Shown here piece by piece: positions 46,380-58,289 of a stretch of DNA of 64,000 bases (positions within the stretch are counted from its first letter, which is position 1; the number at the start of each line of letters is the position of its first letter). Position numbers and translations under genes: made by a program. The stretch comes from Myrica gale (lineage: Eukaryota; Streptophyta; Magnoliopsida; Fagales; Myricaceae), in the NCBI GenBank assembly GCA_963930655.1, contig OZ005613.1, positions 12,222,501-12,286,500 on the forward strand. The letters run 5' to 3'. The notes below the pieces were generated by a model. It had not been told where the DNA came from and did no database searches. It saw nothing but the letters and a program-made list of their open reading frames with translations.

Positions 46380-46830
46380 ATGGCGTCACTAGAGAATGAT
46401 TTCCCTGCCCCTGACCAGGCAATCTCTCCCTTTTCCCATACAAGATCTTCCCGCTCCGCTTCTGTCTGAAGTTTTCTGCCATGTGGTTCATGAGGGTAGA
46501 GTTAATGGTCTTTCTTCCCTCATGCGCACAAGCCGCTATTGGGAGGAAATAGCTTATAGCCCTCGATTACTCAAATGGGTACCATTATTGCAGGTTGCCT
46601 GGGTTACACCACCTTGTACCTCTCAGTATGTCTCGGCTACTCAGTTCATGGAAGACCTCCTGTCCAGCAGAAATCCCACTACAACCTTCATTCTGGGTTT
46701 AGAGTTATTTTTTTGGAAGGGTTTTGAGTTTAGGTGGGGGATGATCCATCAATCGGCCCAGTGGGGATATCCCCTTGGGATATATTTGGACTTGATGTTG
46801 CGTGTGGCATTGGGAAATACGTGGGGTTAA
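46380..46830 (+). pseudogene. Antisense F-box-like ORF B (in gypsy element), frameshifted
   Basis: A TATA-like CATATAAGTA (about 46280) lies ~100 bp upstream of ATG 46380. The first frame (MASLENDFPAPDQAISPF) stops at ~46467. The next frame has the F-box-like DLPAPLLSEVFCHVV, LSSLMRTSRYWEEIAYSPRL and LLKWVPLLQVAW, then SRNPTTTFILGLELFFWKG and GMIHQSAQWGYPLGIYLDLM, which resembles the Sel1-like helical part of At2g35280-type F-box proteins. One shift near 46425-46445 would join the two frames. F-box proteins recruit substrates to SCF ubiquitin ligases. Its place opposite the gypsy transcript, 3' of integrase, is the slot of the known Tat antisense ORF. Confidence 0.5.
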
Positions 46831-47383
46831 ATAGTTTGCATATTATCTTGCCGACCTTCCTTCGTGCTTCGGTCTTCGTAGGGGCCTCCTTGATTAGTTG
46901 AGATCAAATGTGCGACGATGCAACCAGGTATGGGGGAATTTTCCCCACCTGTACCTTTCTTGCCATACTAGGGCAGAAGTCAGTTACTTCTGGGGGGAGT
47001 CGAGACATCATTGAAGAAGAAAGACATGTTGGCCTATAGTTAATTTTTGTTTATTGATAGGTTTTTGTATATCCCAGGTTGTGTCATGTGATAATGACCT
47101 TCCATGTGTGGCCTAGGCCATCTTCAGCTTTGATCAACGTTTGGAAAGACTATTATTTGAAACTTTAGGAAGCTACCATATGTAAATAATCTTATAAGTT
47201 TATGTTGTTGTATCTTTCTGTGCTATTCTCTTTTTTATTCTCATGCCCATTGTCTGGCTACTTCGGTTTCGTTTTCATCTGTTCGCTTCCATTGGCAATC
47301 CCTTGATCTCGTGGTTTTTGTTTTCTGTTGTTGTTTTTGTGTGTTATTTTTTTGGGTTAATTACAATTTTTTTCCATAAACTA

Positions 47384-48658
47384 TACCATTAATCCGAAAA
47401 CCCCCTTCAACTCTAACTAATTGCAACTTGGCCCATAATCTATGGAAACTATTGAGAATCCGTTTTGAACCCAGATTTCCCATTACCTTTGCTTACTTTT
47501 CGTCACACATGAGGAACATGTGAGCCCACCCTTCATGAATATACAAAACTGCTTCCATTTGAAGAAAATAAAAGACCCGCGGAAACCAGTGCGTATTGAA
47601 ACAAAACTTCCCTTTGTCTGAAACACTATCGTCTTCATTGCTATCTGAAACAAGTCGATGAACACTATCTGACAAACACTATTGTCTTCCCTTGGGTTGT
47701 TACATGAAACTTTACAGAAGTGAAAGTTCAAACCTTTTCAATTCCTAAGATTTCTCTCCCCTTCCTCTAAGAAGGTGAACAAAATTCTTCGTCATAAGTC
47801 GTTACAATAGAAAAAATATTTTAAGACGGCTGCTATATCTAAGATAACAAAAAATGAAAAGGCAGCTTTCACCACATCACCTAAACTATGCATTAAAAAA
47901 GTCAAAACATACCATACCAAGAAGATATGTCCAAACCAATCGGTACCAACATGAGGAAGACTAGCTAAAATGAGAGATATTGCGCTAGGCCGGTACCATT
48001 GATTTGGAAACCCAAGGTGCGGCATTGGTCTCTCTCTCTCTCTCTCTATGTGTGTGTGTGCGTGTACCTCTAGGGAATCCGTTGTAGTAAGGGTGCTTGA
48101 GCTCTATGAACCGCAACAACATAATTGAACAGGTAAGTTAATTCAAGTTTCTAGCTTGGAGCCAGCTTAGTAAATTAGTGATGTTTCTTCTTCCATGGTT
48201 TTCTGGGGAACCAAACAAAATCGTAGAATTTATGCTTTTATTTTTTCCTTTCCATGTACGTAGCTTATGTTTTTTTTTCCTCTGCTGACTAAAAGTTTTC
48301 AAATTGAGCATTGATTGTTTGAAGTTTCTTTGAGAGTTGGTTGTGCTTTTCCTAGGCTTCGGATTGAGTCTTCAACATGGTAATCCTTCCTGCTTGGTTG
48401 TTTCACTAATTGGGTAGTGGTTACCACATTAAAATCTTCAGGTTGATGACCCCGATGCGATTTTCTGGAAAAGAAGAAGTATTCTAAGAATGGGGGCAAG
48501 TTTGTATATTCATGAAGGATGGGCGCACGTGTTTCTCACGTGTGACAGAAAACAAGCAATGGTAATGTAAATCTAGGTTAAAAATGGATTCGCAATAGTT
48601 TTCATAGATTATGGGGGCGAGTTAGAGTTCAGGGGGATTTTTGCGATGCGTAATGCCA
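47384..48658. mobile_element. Foldback/MULE-like element with ~180-bp inverted arms
   Basis: The arms at about 47384-47560 and 48475-48658 are inverted copies: both hold CCCATAATCTATG, GAATCC.TTTT.AACC, TCATGAATATACAAA and AACTCTAACT. The core is ~900 bp with no transposase. The left flank GGGTTAATTACAATTTTT resembles Mutator-like ends. It is inserted in the 3' region of the gypsy element. Confidence 0.65.
48031..48063. repeat. (TC)n/(TG)n microsatellite
   Basis: About nine TC units followed by about six TG units. It lies within the foldback element. Confidence 0.8.
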
Positions 48659-48894
48659 ACTCCTTCATTGTCTTTTTCTGCCGCCTTCCTTGCCTTTTTC
48701 TGCCCTACAATTCCATATGCCCCCTGTGTCTGGATGGCTTATGTATAAGGCCTGTAGACAAAGGGAATTGATATTTAGAGGATCAAGCCAATGCGAGCAT
48801 ATGTAGTGGGTGTTATCAGGAGTCAGGACTTGTGGTATGGAGCAAGGGCCTGAGATAGTGTTTTGTTCTTTTCCAGGGCTTCTATCAAATCTGT

Positions 48895-51800
48895 GATCCA
48901 GAGCCCGGGGGCTCTTGCCCATCTTTGATCCAGTGCTTGAGGGCTCTACCTTTTCCTTTTTGGGCACGAGGGCCAAATAATTATCTTTCACAATCAAGGG
49001 CACGAAGGCTCCTGCCAATCTTTGATATAGGGCTCGAGGGCTCATGCCTTTTCATTTTTGGGCACGGGGGCCAAATAGTCATCTTACACAATCCAGGGCA
49101 TGAAGGCTCATGCCAATCTTTGATTCAGGACCCGAGGGCTCCTATCTTTTCCTATTTGGGAAAGAGAGCCAAATAGTTATCTTTCACAATTCTGGGAATG
49201 AAGGCTTCTACCAATCTTTGGTCCAGGGCTCGAGTGCTCCTGCATTTTCCATTTTGGGCACGAAGTGTGAGACCCCGATTTTTCTCCTACGTAATTTCTT
49301 ACGTATTATCTTTTATTTCCAATGTAATAGCTTTTATTTCTTCATGGGGCTATGTTTTTGGCCGATGTATGGCCTAATCTTTATGTTATGGAATTTCGAT
49401 TAAAATGGGATTTTATTTCATAAAATCTCTTTAAATAATTTTAATGCCATTTTACGCAAGTATAAATTATATTTATATAGGAGCCAAAATTTCAAGTAAG
49501 TTTCCCTCTTGCAAATTTATATTTTTCATTTACTTAATATGATTCATGGACCATATAATTTGAATTATGATTTAATAATTTCCTTGTATAAGCCGAAAAT
49601 TATTAATAGATTAAATAATGAAATTCTTTTGAATACATGGATTAAATATTGTATATCTTTTATATGTGACATGTATTATTATCATGTGGTCTATATTATT
49701 AATAGAATTTCCATTTGAATATTCAATGATAAGCTATGTAGTTATGTGATAAGTTTAGAGATGATTTAATTGATAAGCACACTTGCTTATCATAGTGATA
49801 AGCAAGCATGATAAGTTAGGAAACTTTTAGAGTGATAAGGCCTTGTGATTATTGTAGAGATATGCTAGGGTCATTATCACATGATAAGAGAACATGCTTA
49901 TGAGGTGATAAGCTATTGGAATGAATTAGATAAGCAAGAGAGCTTATGAAGTGATAAGTTAGGTGAGAATGAAAACTAAGTTGAAAGTTGGTTGCATATT
50001 AATGTGGAAGTAACTAGGTTGGTTGAAAAGCAACCAAACTAAGTAAAATACAAGCCATTTACGTGAAAGGCTAGGGGATGAATTTGAAAAGCCATGAAGC
50101 AAGGCCATGTGAAGTGTAAGAGATGTGTAAGTGGTGTAAGATGATGAGACAACTCATGGAAGTAAAAAGAGAAGAGAAAAGCAAGTGAGAGAGGGAGTGA
50201 TTTACGTTGGAACTCATGAGGAGAAAGAGAAGAATTCAAATGCAAGCCAAGCTTTGGAGACAAGTGATGTGAGAGTGAGAGAAGTGAAAAGAAATAAAAG
50301 AGAGAGAGGGAGAAAAGGACATAGGCTTGGTCGGCCAACACTTCCATTCATCCCCCTCTTCCTCTTTCAAATTCTCTCATGTCAATTCACTCTCTCAAAC
50401 CCTATGTCATAGCCTTAGGGTTGCATGGGGAGACTCAATCTCACACAACTCTCTTGCAAATGCCATGACCGAACCCCTCATTTCTCTCAACTCTCTCCCA
50501 TTTCAAGCACTTGGCCGAATATTGCAAGATCTCTCCATTCTCTCCCATTTTCAAGCCTTGGCCGAACCTCACACTCAAGAGTCAAGGTTTGTGCTATTTC
50601 ATCTTGCACCTAAGCCACTTTCTTCTAGCTTACTAAATCTCATTCCAAAAGCCAAGTAAATCTCTCTTGTTGTAGACAAAAATCCTTCCTTGAAAACCCT
50701 AGCCATTTGACACCATTTCCCTTCAAACTTACCATGTCCTCTTAATCACCATAGAACTTCCTTTTAAATCAAGCTTGGATATTTCTAAGGAGGGTGGACC
50801 GAATCTTTGAAGGAAGAAAGGATAGGAAGAGTTGGTAAAGGTTGAAGGTGAGTTTAGCTTTATTGATGATCTTGCCTTAAGCTTCACAAGTACTAACCAA
50901 GGATACCTTATTTTCTAGGTGCTTAAGCTTGGATAAACAACAAGGTAAGGCTAATATGATGTTGTTGGGTATAGCATAAGTGACCGAATAGGTTATGTAT
51001 GGATCTTGAAGCTTAGGTCATAATATGTCTTGATGTTGTTGGATCTTGAATGTTTAAGAACCCTAGGTTGATTTCATGCTAGATCTAACCACGGAAACCC
51101 TAGATCTAAGGTTGTATGTAAAGAAAAAGGCAAATGAAGAACAATGTATGCTAAAGGAAGTTAGATCTAAGCTTTGATGTGTTGGGTTGATGGAAGTTGA
51201 TTTCTTTGTTTAGATCTATGGATGTTAGCGTGTATAAAGAATAGATCTAATGTTGATGAAATTATTCGAGGAAAAGATTAAGTGTATGCATGCTAGTTAG
51301 GTCACAAATGCAAAGGATATGCATGATATGATTTTTAGCATGAAAAGGTAACATTTTGGGGTATGGCCGAAAATGAGCTATGTAGGATTTCATGTATAGT
51401 TTTGAATATGTTTAAATTTAGACATTGGCCATAACATGTGCAAGCTTTATGACCCCAATGCATGGTAGATGATTATGTTAAGTGTGAGATGCATGTAAGT
51501 TAAAGGAAACAAAAGAAAACCTAATTTTTGGATGAAAGCATGTGTTGGCCGAATGCTATGGGTATGATGTGTTGTGTTGGTGCTTTGATTTATAGATCCT
51601 AGGTTGTGAAATTGTTGAATGGAGGATGGGATCACCCTTGGAGTAAAAGTTGTGATTAATTGATGCATAAATGGTAGTGGCCGAATGTTGTAAGAAAAGG
51701 TAACCCTAAGTGCAATTCATGATTTATGTATTTTCATTGTTGTGTTGGATAAGAAAATTAGAGTTAGGCTAGTTGGAATAATATTATAGAGCCATGATCT

Positions 51801-53345
51801 TTTATTAAATATTATTGGAACCCTAGTTAAGTTTTACTCGGGTTTTATTTGAGGTTTAAAGTCTAAATTAAGATTTAATCATGAATAATTTATTAATAGT
51901 TAGAGATAAGGTTTTAATGTAGTACGTGTAATAAAAAGAGACTTAGGTTTAATTCTAAACCTATGAGTATTATTTAACCCTGATCGAGGCATGTACATGG
52001 ATAAATATATTTTTATTTCAATAAAAATATTAGCTAAGTTTTGGAATAATTGTTAAGGAAAAGAATAAAATATTTTTTTATATAATTAAATGGATTTCAG
52101 TGATATATATATATCTTTGGTGATTTCAAAAAGAAATGATTTCATATTCTTAAAGTCTAAAGAATATTTGAATCGCTTGTAGGCGATCCACGTGTCTGTA
52201 TACACGACCAAAGAAGACCAACTGTAAGTGGATACTGTAAGTGGACAGTAAGTATTCCTTTTCAAAACTGGAATGACATACTGCATCGTTTCATGAACAA
52301 GCATGAATTTTAAGCGAGCATGAATTTTAAGCAAGCATGACATGACATGTGCATTGCATGAATTTTTCAAGAAGAAAGTTTATGCAATGATTTTTATGGA
52401 AAGAATATGAGAAGTTTTATGAAACGATAAGTTAAGATAAGGGGCACCGGTCGGTACCGTACCATCAAGTTGGACTCCCATACCGAAGGACAATTATGAG
52501 AAGGATGGGTGAATCCAAGAGGCTGTGCAAGCCACACTGAAGGACATTGAGAAGGTGTGGTGCCTTCAAGGGTCGTGTCTAGCCATCAGGCCTGGGGCCA
52601 CTTCAAAGGCTAGCTCGACCAGATGTTAAGGTCTCCAAGGGAATTCGGGGACGGTTCCGAAGGGAACGCACAACCCTGACTTCAGGGGTCAAATGGAGCG
52701 AGCTCACAAGTAAAAAATATGAAATAATTATGAAAAGGCCAACAAGGGCACAAGTACGAATAAGCGATTTTCAAGGGCCAAGGGCCAGTTTTTCAAGCAA
52801 GAATGAAAGAAAGATTTTAAAGGGTCTGGGGCCGAAACTAAGCAAGAGCATATGCATAATTCATGACATGCATGTACATCAATTATCAAGTTTCTTTCTT
52901 TCATGATTAAGCGGGCATAAGTCAAGAGCATGATTTAAGTTTTATGTTTTTCCCTTACTGAGTCTTTTTGACTCACGTTTTTAAAATTGTGTCATTCCAG
53001 ATGTATCAGGTGAAGAGAGTCAGGAGGACTACCTGAGCTAGAAGCCCAAGATATTATGTTTCATATTTTGATGATAGTGGCATGAGCGTCACTAATTGGG
53101 TTCTAATGTGTTAAATATATGTTTTGTATGAACTTAATGAGAACCCTGATTATGTAAGAATTAGCTCGAACCCCTCGCGATCCTGTACGTTTCCGCCGTA
53201 ATCAAGTAAAACAATAAGTAAGAACGCTGGAGTCATCCGGGGGATAGCTCGCGGCTGTCACGGTCCCTGCGGGATGCCGTTCGGGGCGTGACACGAAGGC
53301 TCCAGCAAATCTTTCATCCAGGTCTCAAGGGCTCCTGTCTTTTCC
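48895..53345. repeat. ~98-bp tandem repeat array, split by a 4-kb insertion
   Basis: Units starting GGGCACGAGGGCCAA (about 48961), GGGCACGGGGGCCAA (49060), GGGAAAGAGAGCCAA (49158) and GGGCACGAAG (49256) recur every 98-99 bases, each with TCTTTGATCCAG and GAGGGCTC. After the insertion 49266-53293 the last unit resumes (CGAAGGCTCC at 53294). It lies between integrase and 3' LTR of the gypsy element, where Tat-lineage elements often carry tandem repeats. Confidence 0.8.
49266..53293. mobile_element. 4028-bp solo LTR (Tekay/Del-like size)
   Basis: It starts TGTGAGACCCCGATTTTTC and ends TTCGGGGCGTGACA, i.e. TG...CA with imperfect inverted ends. The 5-bp repeat CGAAG lies at 49261-49265 and 53294-53298. 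No reverse transcriptase, integrase or gag is inside. Length and ends fit the long LTRs of some chromovirus-type gypsy elements, left as a solo LTR by recombination. A non-autonomous LARD-like element is an alternative. GATAAGC motifs recur at about 49745-49960. Confidence 0.75.
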
Positions 53346-53369
53346 TTTTTTTGAATCTTCACTTAAGAA

Positions 53370-55640
53370 CAAGCATAATGTTTATTGATAGTACATTTTA
53401 AGATGATTGACATTCCAGGGGTGCAGGAGCGCTCTGCCGTCTAGATCCTCCAGATGGTAGGTGCCTCTTCTAAGTTCCTGGGTAAACTTGTAGTGTCCTT
53501 ACCACTTGGTATGCAACTTCACTTCCTGAGCGCCACATTGTAAGGAAGTGCTTTCTACAAGACGAAGTCCCCCAGCTTAAGTTGTTCGAACTCTAGGATT
53601 ATAGTGCCGCCTAACTTGGTTCTAGTAGGCTGCATTTCGAGCTTCGGTTCCATCATGGAGTTCATCCACTAGATCCAATTCCATTCTCAGTAGTTCTTCA
53701 TTACCGGATGCACTGAAGTGATCAATCCGATAACTTGGTATCTTGATTTCAATTAGCTTATGGGTGGGCCAGGGAGGAAAAATGATTCGAGATGCCCAAC
53801 CCAAAACATAAAGACTTAACGGTGATTGTTGAATTGACGTCTGTTGTCGGATATGATCACCCGAGTAAGGCCAAACTGACATATAATATTTCTCCAAACG
53901 AAGCCCTAAATTCGTTCTTCCGTACTTGTAGCTAAAGGCTCAGCTTCCACCCATTTGGTAAAGTAATCAATGGCCACAACTAGAAATTTTACTTACCCTT
54001 TGGCTTGATGGAACTACCCAACAATATCTATCCCCCACTGGGCAAAGGGACAGGGTGAAATGATGGAAGTCATCTGCTTGTTAGGGCTCCGTGGTATGTC
54101 TGCATGTCGTTGACAATCATCACATGTCTGCACCACTTCTTGGGCATCGTGCAACATAGTGATCCAAAAGTACCCGACTCTCAGGGCTTTATGGGACAAA
54201 GCCCAATGCCCAGAATAGTTCCTTCGTATCTGTTCATGTATCTCTTGCAGCACATAAGTCGCTTCACTCCTCTTATATTGTACCCTTGCCTCACTGCATA
54301 CCGAGAAGATAGAGTACAAATTTGCTAGGCTTCGTCCCTCTCTTGTGGGGGGTGTACCGTTGGTAAGGTAAGCAAGAATGGGTGACCCCACCATTCTAAC
54401 GAATCTACGGGATAGACTGGATAGTTAGGTTCCTATCTTAAGGAGGAAGGCCACACCACTATCCCTTTGGGAAGGCCGCCTGTCATATCTAGTGCTGGAT
54501 CTGAAGCTAACTGAGCCAGTGATCAGCCTTTCAATTATACTCTCGTGTCACCAACACAAGTTCAAAAGTCTTGAAAGTCTGCCTCAAGATTCGAAATAAG
54601 GGTAAACAACGATCTCTAGATTGCAAAATGAAATGATTCAAGGCTTTCACCTGCCTCGATAACCTTTGCAACTCCTTTCAATTAATGGGGGGACTGAGTC
54701 ACAATACCACGTCAATCTTCTCAGGATTTGCTTCGATCCCTCTCTTAGAGACCATAAATCCCAGAAACTTCCTTGAGGAAGCACCGAAGGATCATTTGGC
54801 ATGGTTTAATTTCATACCGTAAGGGTCTAGGATGTCAAAAGCCTCGGTTAACTCCTTCAGATGTTCATCCATCTGCCTACTCTATACAAGTATATCATCT
54901 ACATGTACCTCTATATTCCTACCGATTTGATTCTTGAACACAATATCACTAGTCGTTAATAGGTAGTACCTACATTTTTTAAGCCAAACGACATGACTAG
55001 GTAGCAATACAGCCCCTTGTCAGTAATAAAAGAGGTATTTTATTGATTCGCAGGGTGCATTTTATTTGATTGTAGCCTGCGAAAGCATCTAGAAAGGAAA
55101 GGAATTCATGCCCTGCTGTGGAATCAACTAACATATCAATCCTAGGTAAAGGGTAGCTATCTTTCGTGCAAGCCTTGTTAAGTTCAGTAAAATCCATACA
55201 CATCCACCACTTTCCATTAGACTTAGGGACCAAAACTACTTTATCCAGCCAGTCAGGACAAAATACTTCTCTTTTGAACCCTACCTCTAATAGCTTGTCC
55301 ACTTCCTTGGCTATCACATTGCTTCTTTAAGGAGCACAAGCACTTCTTTTCTGTCGGATATGTTTTCTGGCTGGATCAACACTAATTTTATGCATCATTA
55401 CTGAAGGATCCACACCCCTCATATCTCTATAAGGCGAGACAAATGACTTCATTCTGAGCTGTAAAAATACCTACTTTCACCACCTTGCATGTCTCTAGCT
55501 CCAAGCTCTCCAATGCTTTCATTGTCTGGGCATGGGGCATGGGCCTTTTATCCACCATTAGGGCTTTGAGGTAGTCCAATTGCAAATCCTTCGGTGCAAC
55601 TGAGTTAGCTAAGGACATCGTGTAAACTATTGAGCACTAA
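53370..55640 (-). pseudogene. Gypsy pol remnant: reverse transcriptase, RNase H, integrase
   Basis: On the minus strand, 55317-54997 reads the RT core (EVDKLLEVGF, MDFTELNKACTKDSYPLPRI, FLSFLDAFAGYNQI); the downstream VDDIL motif near 54900 replaces the usual YxDD surroundings. Frames near 54394-53622 carry the integrase His/Cys finger (ALRVGYFWITMLHDA, CDDCQRH), CPFAQWGIDIVG, then AIDYFTKWVEAEPLA and IISDN.RQF of the DDE core. The end (RGTYHLEDLDGRALL, HPWNVNHLKMYY) is the integrase C-terminus at ~53380. Multiple stops and shifts (e.g. TAA at ~54418) make it dead. Tat-lineage assignment rests on the SVDPA...RQKR lead-in and RT wording. Protease and gag are absent. Confidence 0.85.
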
Positions 55641-55683
55641 ATTTAAAAGGTCCATGCCCCATGACTCTAGAATGCCAGCGAAC

Positions 55684-56314
55684 TGATGAAGCCAAATTTA
55701 ACAGGCCTATCACAAAGTTCACTGGGCTAGGAGCCCGAGGGAGCTGAGCCTGAGTTCTAGGGTTTGAGACGAGTTGAAAGACTCAAACACTCATTCCTTC
55801 CACCTACAAGGAAAGAAAACAAACTAGAACACGGGGCCCTCCCCATAGGGGGCTTTCTCCGATGCCTTTGTTAATCGCCATTTTTCTATATATTTTATTT
55901 ACTAGTTCTATGCTGACAGAGAAAGATTGCATACCTCCCTCCTCATTTTATCCTCCCTTCTATCCCTTTGCTTCCTCTTCAAGCCTAGGGCTTACTGGGC
56001 CCTTGGGCTTTTTTGCAATCCAGGATCTGGCGTCCTTAGACCTTATCTGTCTCATCCAATATTTCACCAGGCGCCGGCTCTGTCAGACTTGTCCCCTTTT
56101 GGTTGGACTGAGTTGACAAATTCTTTGTCCTTTCCTTCCACTTTTAGGACCGTCAGTCAGAGACTTTGGTAATCATAGTTGCTCACGTGGGCCGCCACTC
56201 CCTATAAATTTTCAATAAGACACATGCCACCTCAAATGAGCTGACTCTTGCCACACTATATTTGGGCTTCTAGCTATGAGCTCTTGTAATAAGAAAAACA
56301 TTCTCCGTCCATCG
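55684..56314 (-). repeat. 5' LTR of the Tat-lineage element
   Basis: 631 bp, TGATGAAGCC...CCATCG. It is about 23 bases shorter than the other LTR, mainly because a stretch matching 43633-43670 is lost near 56215. The terminal CA has mutated to CG. Confidence 0.85.
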
Positions 56315-56319
56315 AAAAT

Positions 56320-58289
56320 TATTCTTCTTACTTTTTGAGAACAAGATTACTTATTAAAGTTTTGTATTCAAGAATTATTTATGATTAAATTAGTTTTCAG
56401 TTTTTCATTTTTTTTTATCTATTTACATATCCAGATTGTATTTTCTATTAGACGTATTAGATATCTCAAAATTATTCTAAACCGAAAAATTATAACTTAT
56501 TGTACAATACTCAACTTAATCTCCAACAAATATAAAATAAAAGTATAAAACTAAAGTGTAAAGTTTAAAAATTGCAAGATTAGAATAGTAATACTAGTTA
56601 GTTAGTGGGAGAAGAGTAAATGTATTATATTTTGAATCAACAATTGAAAAGTTAGTTATAGAAAAGGATGGATAAGGTGTTCAAAATATAAAAATAAGAA
56701 AAAATTGTTGAAGAGAAGAGTGAAAGTACAACTATAGGAAGAAACATAGTTAATAATCAGAGTAAACCTTGCACTTCACACGCCGTAGCTTCTCCCATCC
56801 GTTGACTTGGTGTCTCTACCTCGGTCTCTATCAAGATGGCAGCTGTCGCTAGCAAGTGAGGTCCACGTGCCACTACAACTCAACGTGTTGGTGTCGTTGG
56901 GCTTGCCAAAGGTTGCCTGAACCACCCCAAAGCAAACTTTCACTCAGCCACCTTTGAAGAAGATCCGACTAGTATTCTAGAATATATGCAGCGTCAGTTA
57001 TTTTGTGAAAACGTATTTATATACGTACAAAAACAGGGAGATTGTACTCGTCGTTTGTATCCTTCTGGGACTGTCACACTTAATTAACAACCTTACTCAA
57101 CCAATTAAATCGTTTCGGCCACATCAATCTCTTATTCGGCTGAATTTATTAAAAAGAAAAAAGTAAAAAAAATCAACCGTTCACGTTAAATATATCATGG
57201 TTCAAACATAGCCTAATCTCGATGATTATCTATAATACGTACCCTCCCTCATCTCTCTCGATCTCTTAATTTGACGCCTCGTATTTGTAGACACTCGCGC
57301 GCTAACCATTATCTCCATTGTGTTCATTTAAATTTTCTTAATTATGTGTTATTGTTATCTAAAAAACACTATTTTTCTGAATGGTTTTTCCTTAATCTAT
57401 GTTTTTCTTAAGTATTTAATTTATTTGAACATTAATAATACTAGTTATTAATTAACCTTATTAAATAGTGGTGTTTTGCTGCTTGTATAATTGGGGACCA
57501 GATTTTTGAAAAACACTTTCAATATTTGACACATTATTTGTAATCTAATGATTAATAACATAGGTAGCAATTTAATATAATATATTTTTCGTAAAATAGA
57601 AAAATACTTTTGAAAAGTAATTATTTTTTAAAAAATATATATGTTTTTCTAAAAATTAAATTATTATTCAAAAAGTATGCATTCGAAAAAAGAAATTATT
57701 TTTAAAAAATATTTTGTTTTCAAAAAGTCAAATTATTTTTCAATAAATAAAGTACATAAAATAGTGTGTTTTTTTATTTGATTTTTTTTAGTAAGGAAAG
57801 TCTTCTAGTAAGTGAGCAAAGCCTTTGACGAACAGAGTCTCCAAATATCTGAACTCTTAGGTCACTGAAGACCCAATCCATACCCTTTCATTTTGTTTTT
57901 TAAGTTTCAAAATTTATATTTGAAGTTGTTGATTTCAAATTCAATTGAGTGTCGAGGGAGACTCTCCTTATGCAATCAAGGAAATCGGAACCATAAATCG
58001 AACTTAGGTAATGTTGCACCAATTGCTAAAATCTCATCCAATTTCTCCTGAGAAAGGAAAGACTAGAGATTATATGGCCAAAACAAACAAAAGTAGAAGG
58101 CTAGCTAAGAGACCAAAAGAAAAGAACCAAAGCTGAATGTGGACAATAATTCTAAACACGTAAATCAGCTACTACAAATATGCATGGGCATAGCTGACAC
58201 AATTACCCAGCTGCCACAAGTATCTTCCACCAGTACCTAAAAACTAAGCTCTCCGACAACTGTAAAAAGCACCTATTCAAAGGGAGCTA
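56320..58289. other. Intergenic AT-rich DNA, no gene recognised
   Basis: Two kilobases of AT-rich sequence with no frame I can identify. A GC-richer patch at about 56760-56960 has no recognisable product. Confidence 0.5.

Larger units (their letters stand above)
43107..56314 (-). mobile_element. Ty3/gypsy retrotransposon, Tat lineage, gag-deleted, with nested inserts
   Basis: Two direct LTRs (43107-43760, 55684-56314) begin TGATGAAGC and end CCATCA or CCATCG. The target duplication AAAAT lies at 43102-43106 and 56315-56319. A purine-rich tract (AATAGGGGGCTAC on the minus strand) abuts the 43760 end, so transcription is on the minus strand and the 55684 LTR is the 5' one. Only ~40 bases separate that LTR from pol-type sequence, so gag and protease are gone. 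Between integrase and the 3' LTR lie a ~98-bp tandem array, antisense F-box-like frames, a foldback element and a 4-kb solo LTR. Extra antisense ORFs and 3' tandem repeats are known traits of Tat-lineage elements. Confidence 0.88.

Noticed and set aside
46128..46469. 113-codon + strand frame ahead of ORF B
   Set aside because: It spans the putative TATA and leader of ORF B and has no domain; the ATG at 46380 in the other frame fits better.
48925..49403. Short frames in the ~98-bp tandem array
   Set aside because: Repeated peptide phrases arise from the DNA repeat; no protein family recognised.
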